DNA of 51,850 bases from Candidatus Poribacteria bacterium (GTDB lineage: Bacteria; Poribacteria; WGA-4E; WGA-3G). Below the pieces are notes generated by a model, which searched no databases, was not told the DNA's origin, and saw only the letters and a program-made list of their open reading frames with translations. Position numbers and translations under genes: made by a program. Numbering within the stretch: position 1 is the first letter of the stretch; each line of letters begins with the position of its first letter. Location of the stretch: assembly GCA_028818705.1 (NCBI GenBank), contig JAPPNJ010000163.1, forward strand, positions 1 through 51,850, given 5' to 3'. This document shows positions 51,026-51,850 of the stretch, piece after piece.

Positions 51026-51715
51026 TCATAGCTGTGGGAAGTGTTCGCGCGCATAAGCCAATCGTTCTGGCACACCTATGTCAATCCAGTCCGCATCCGT
51101 TTGTAACGCATAAAGATTCGAGACAAACGGAAAAACGTCCCGCTCCAGAGAGAAGATCTCTTGTCCCTTCGGAAACGTGTTAGCAATACTCTGATCGAAG
51201 AGATATATCGCACTGTTAATATATCCGGGGCGACAGGTAGGTTCTTTTTCACGGAATGTTTGAATTTTTCCATCGCTGTCGGACACAATTTCACCGTAAG
51301 GACGAATATCGGGAACATGCACACTGAGTAGCACACCCGCCATTCCTTCATGAAACTGAGCCAGCATTTCTCGGAGTGAAAAATTCGCCAGCAAAATATC
51401 GCCATTGAGAACAAAAAAGGGAGATGTATCGACCTGTTTCATAGCATTCTGAACCGCCCCACCAGTGCCGAGTCTTTTCTCCTCTTTGGCATAATGAATA
51501 CGCATTCCGGTATAAACTTCACCGACGCGCTCATGGAGGACTTCGTGTAGATGTCCAGACGCAAGGACAACCTCCGTAACACCGGCATCCTTCAATAAGC
51601 GGATTTGCCACTCCAAGACGGTTTTTCCAGCGATTTCTAATAAGATTTTCGGGAGCGTTTTCGCTGTCTCACCGAGCCGCGTCGCGAGTCCCCCACATAG
51701 AATGATGGCTTGCAC
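51026..51715 (-). CDS. Sugar nucleotidyltransferase (NTP transferase family)
   Basis: GTG at 51715 is preferred: GAGG lies eight bases upstream and the product starts QAIILCGGLATRLG, the family's usual start (229 aa). The nucleotide-binding GGLATRLGETAKTLPK with catalytic Lys is at residue 8, LGTGGAVQNAM near 80, FFVLNGDILL gives the metal-binding Asp near 105, and VPDIRPYGEI and WIDIGVPERL follow. It transfers NMP to a sugar 1-phosphate. Similar proteins serve heptose or mannose activation, but specificity is not readable. A promoter lies upstream at 51762-51790. It converges with rsgA over 20 bp. Confidence 0.85.
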   Translation of the reverse strand: MQAIILCGGLATRLGETAKTLPKILLEIAGKTVLEWQIRLLKDAGVTEVVLASGHLHEVLHERVGEVYTGMRIHYAKEEKRLGTGGAVQNAMKQVDTSPFFVLNGDILLANFSLREMLAQFHEGMAGVLLSVHVPDIRPYGEIVSDSDGKIQTFREKEPTCRPGYINSAIYLFDQSIANTFPKGQEIFSLERDVFPFVSNLYALQTDADWIDIGVPERLAYAREHFPQL

Positions 51716-51761
51716 CGTTACATTCCTCAACAGAGAATATATCCCACAAATGCAGATATTG

Positions 51762-51790
51762 TATATAGTGATATACTAAAGTTTGGACAA
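51762..51790 (-). promoter_or_regulatory. Promoter of the sugar nucleotidyltransferase gene
   Basis: On the minus strand TTGTCC and TATATA are 17 bp apart, about 50 bp before the GTG start at 51715. The -10 agrees well; the -35 matches in the first three positions only. Confidence 0.45.
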
Positions 51791-51850
51791 TTGAAATGCC
51801 AACGCTAATTAGGGCCAAAATTTCGTAAAGTTAAGACAAGTTTTTTCGTT

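Overview
The window looks like bacterial chromosome from a member of (or close to) Candidatus Poribacteria. This is inferred from gene content, not from a marker gene. It carries several sugar-phosphate isomerase-like TIM barrels, two phytanoyl-CoA dioxygenase-like (PhyH) genes, a Gfo/Idh/MocA oxidoreductase, DUF6807 and DUF6785 proteins, DUF3179, LamG and FG-GAP proteins, an Rpn-type gene, and many small palindromic repeats between genes. I see no rRNA, tRNA, CRISPR array, integrase or classical insertion sequence.

Layout. 1-4.3 kb (+): a tight run of isomerase, FG-GAP propeller and sulfatase-like enzyme, then a secreted LamG protein; probably glycan use. 4.3-6.7 kb (-): unknown 104-aa protein, phosphodiesterase, Tat-type molybdenum oxidoreductase, small protein. 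7-11.5 kb (-): defence-like trio of nuclease-methylase, DGxHR protein and glycine-rich membrane-associated protein. 11.8-18.3 kb (-): Rieske protein, two near-identical haem lipoproteins flanking an Rpn-type gene, DUF6807, and a fused MNT-HEPN gene. 18.4-26.5 kb (-): isomerase, two overlapping tiny membrane genes, alpha/beta hydrolase, three-subunit xanthine-dehydrogenase-type enzyme, Gfo/Idh/MocA and HpaI-like aldolase. 26.7-28.4 kb (+): PhyH and SDR pair. 28.4-32 kb (-): DUF3179 gene with one in-frame UGA, sigma factor, ABC-2 permease. 32-45.9 kb (+): PhyH, SppA fusion, Pcm, PorV-like protein with a FlgD/T9SS-type secreted partner, Ycf48-like protein behind a structured leader, aminotransferase, homoserine kinase, and a P-type ATPase relative that has lost its catalytic motifs. 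46-51.8 kb: DUF6785 membrane protein, cis-prenyltransferase, isomerase, RsgA and a sugar nucleotidyltransferase.

Most noteworthy points. (1) The DUF3179 gene has a single in-frame UGA exactly where the first Cys of the expected CPLC motif should be, followed by a SECIS-like hairpin, so it is a candidate selenoprotein. (2) A strong promoter at 39.28 kb drives a roughly 180-nt leader with five mutually compatible helices. (3) A small terminal-inverted-repeat element occurs three times, and two copies supply N-terminal coding sequence. (4) The 956-aa P-type ATPase relative lacks all the usual catalytic residues yet is an intact ORF. (5) There is a compact defence-like operon and an MNT-HEPN fusion built around a 49-bp direct repeat. 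All function calls rest on motifs read by eye; no database search was run.
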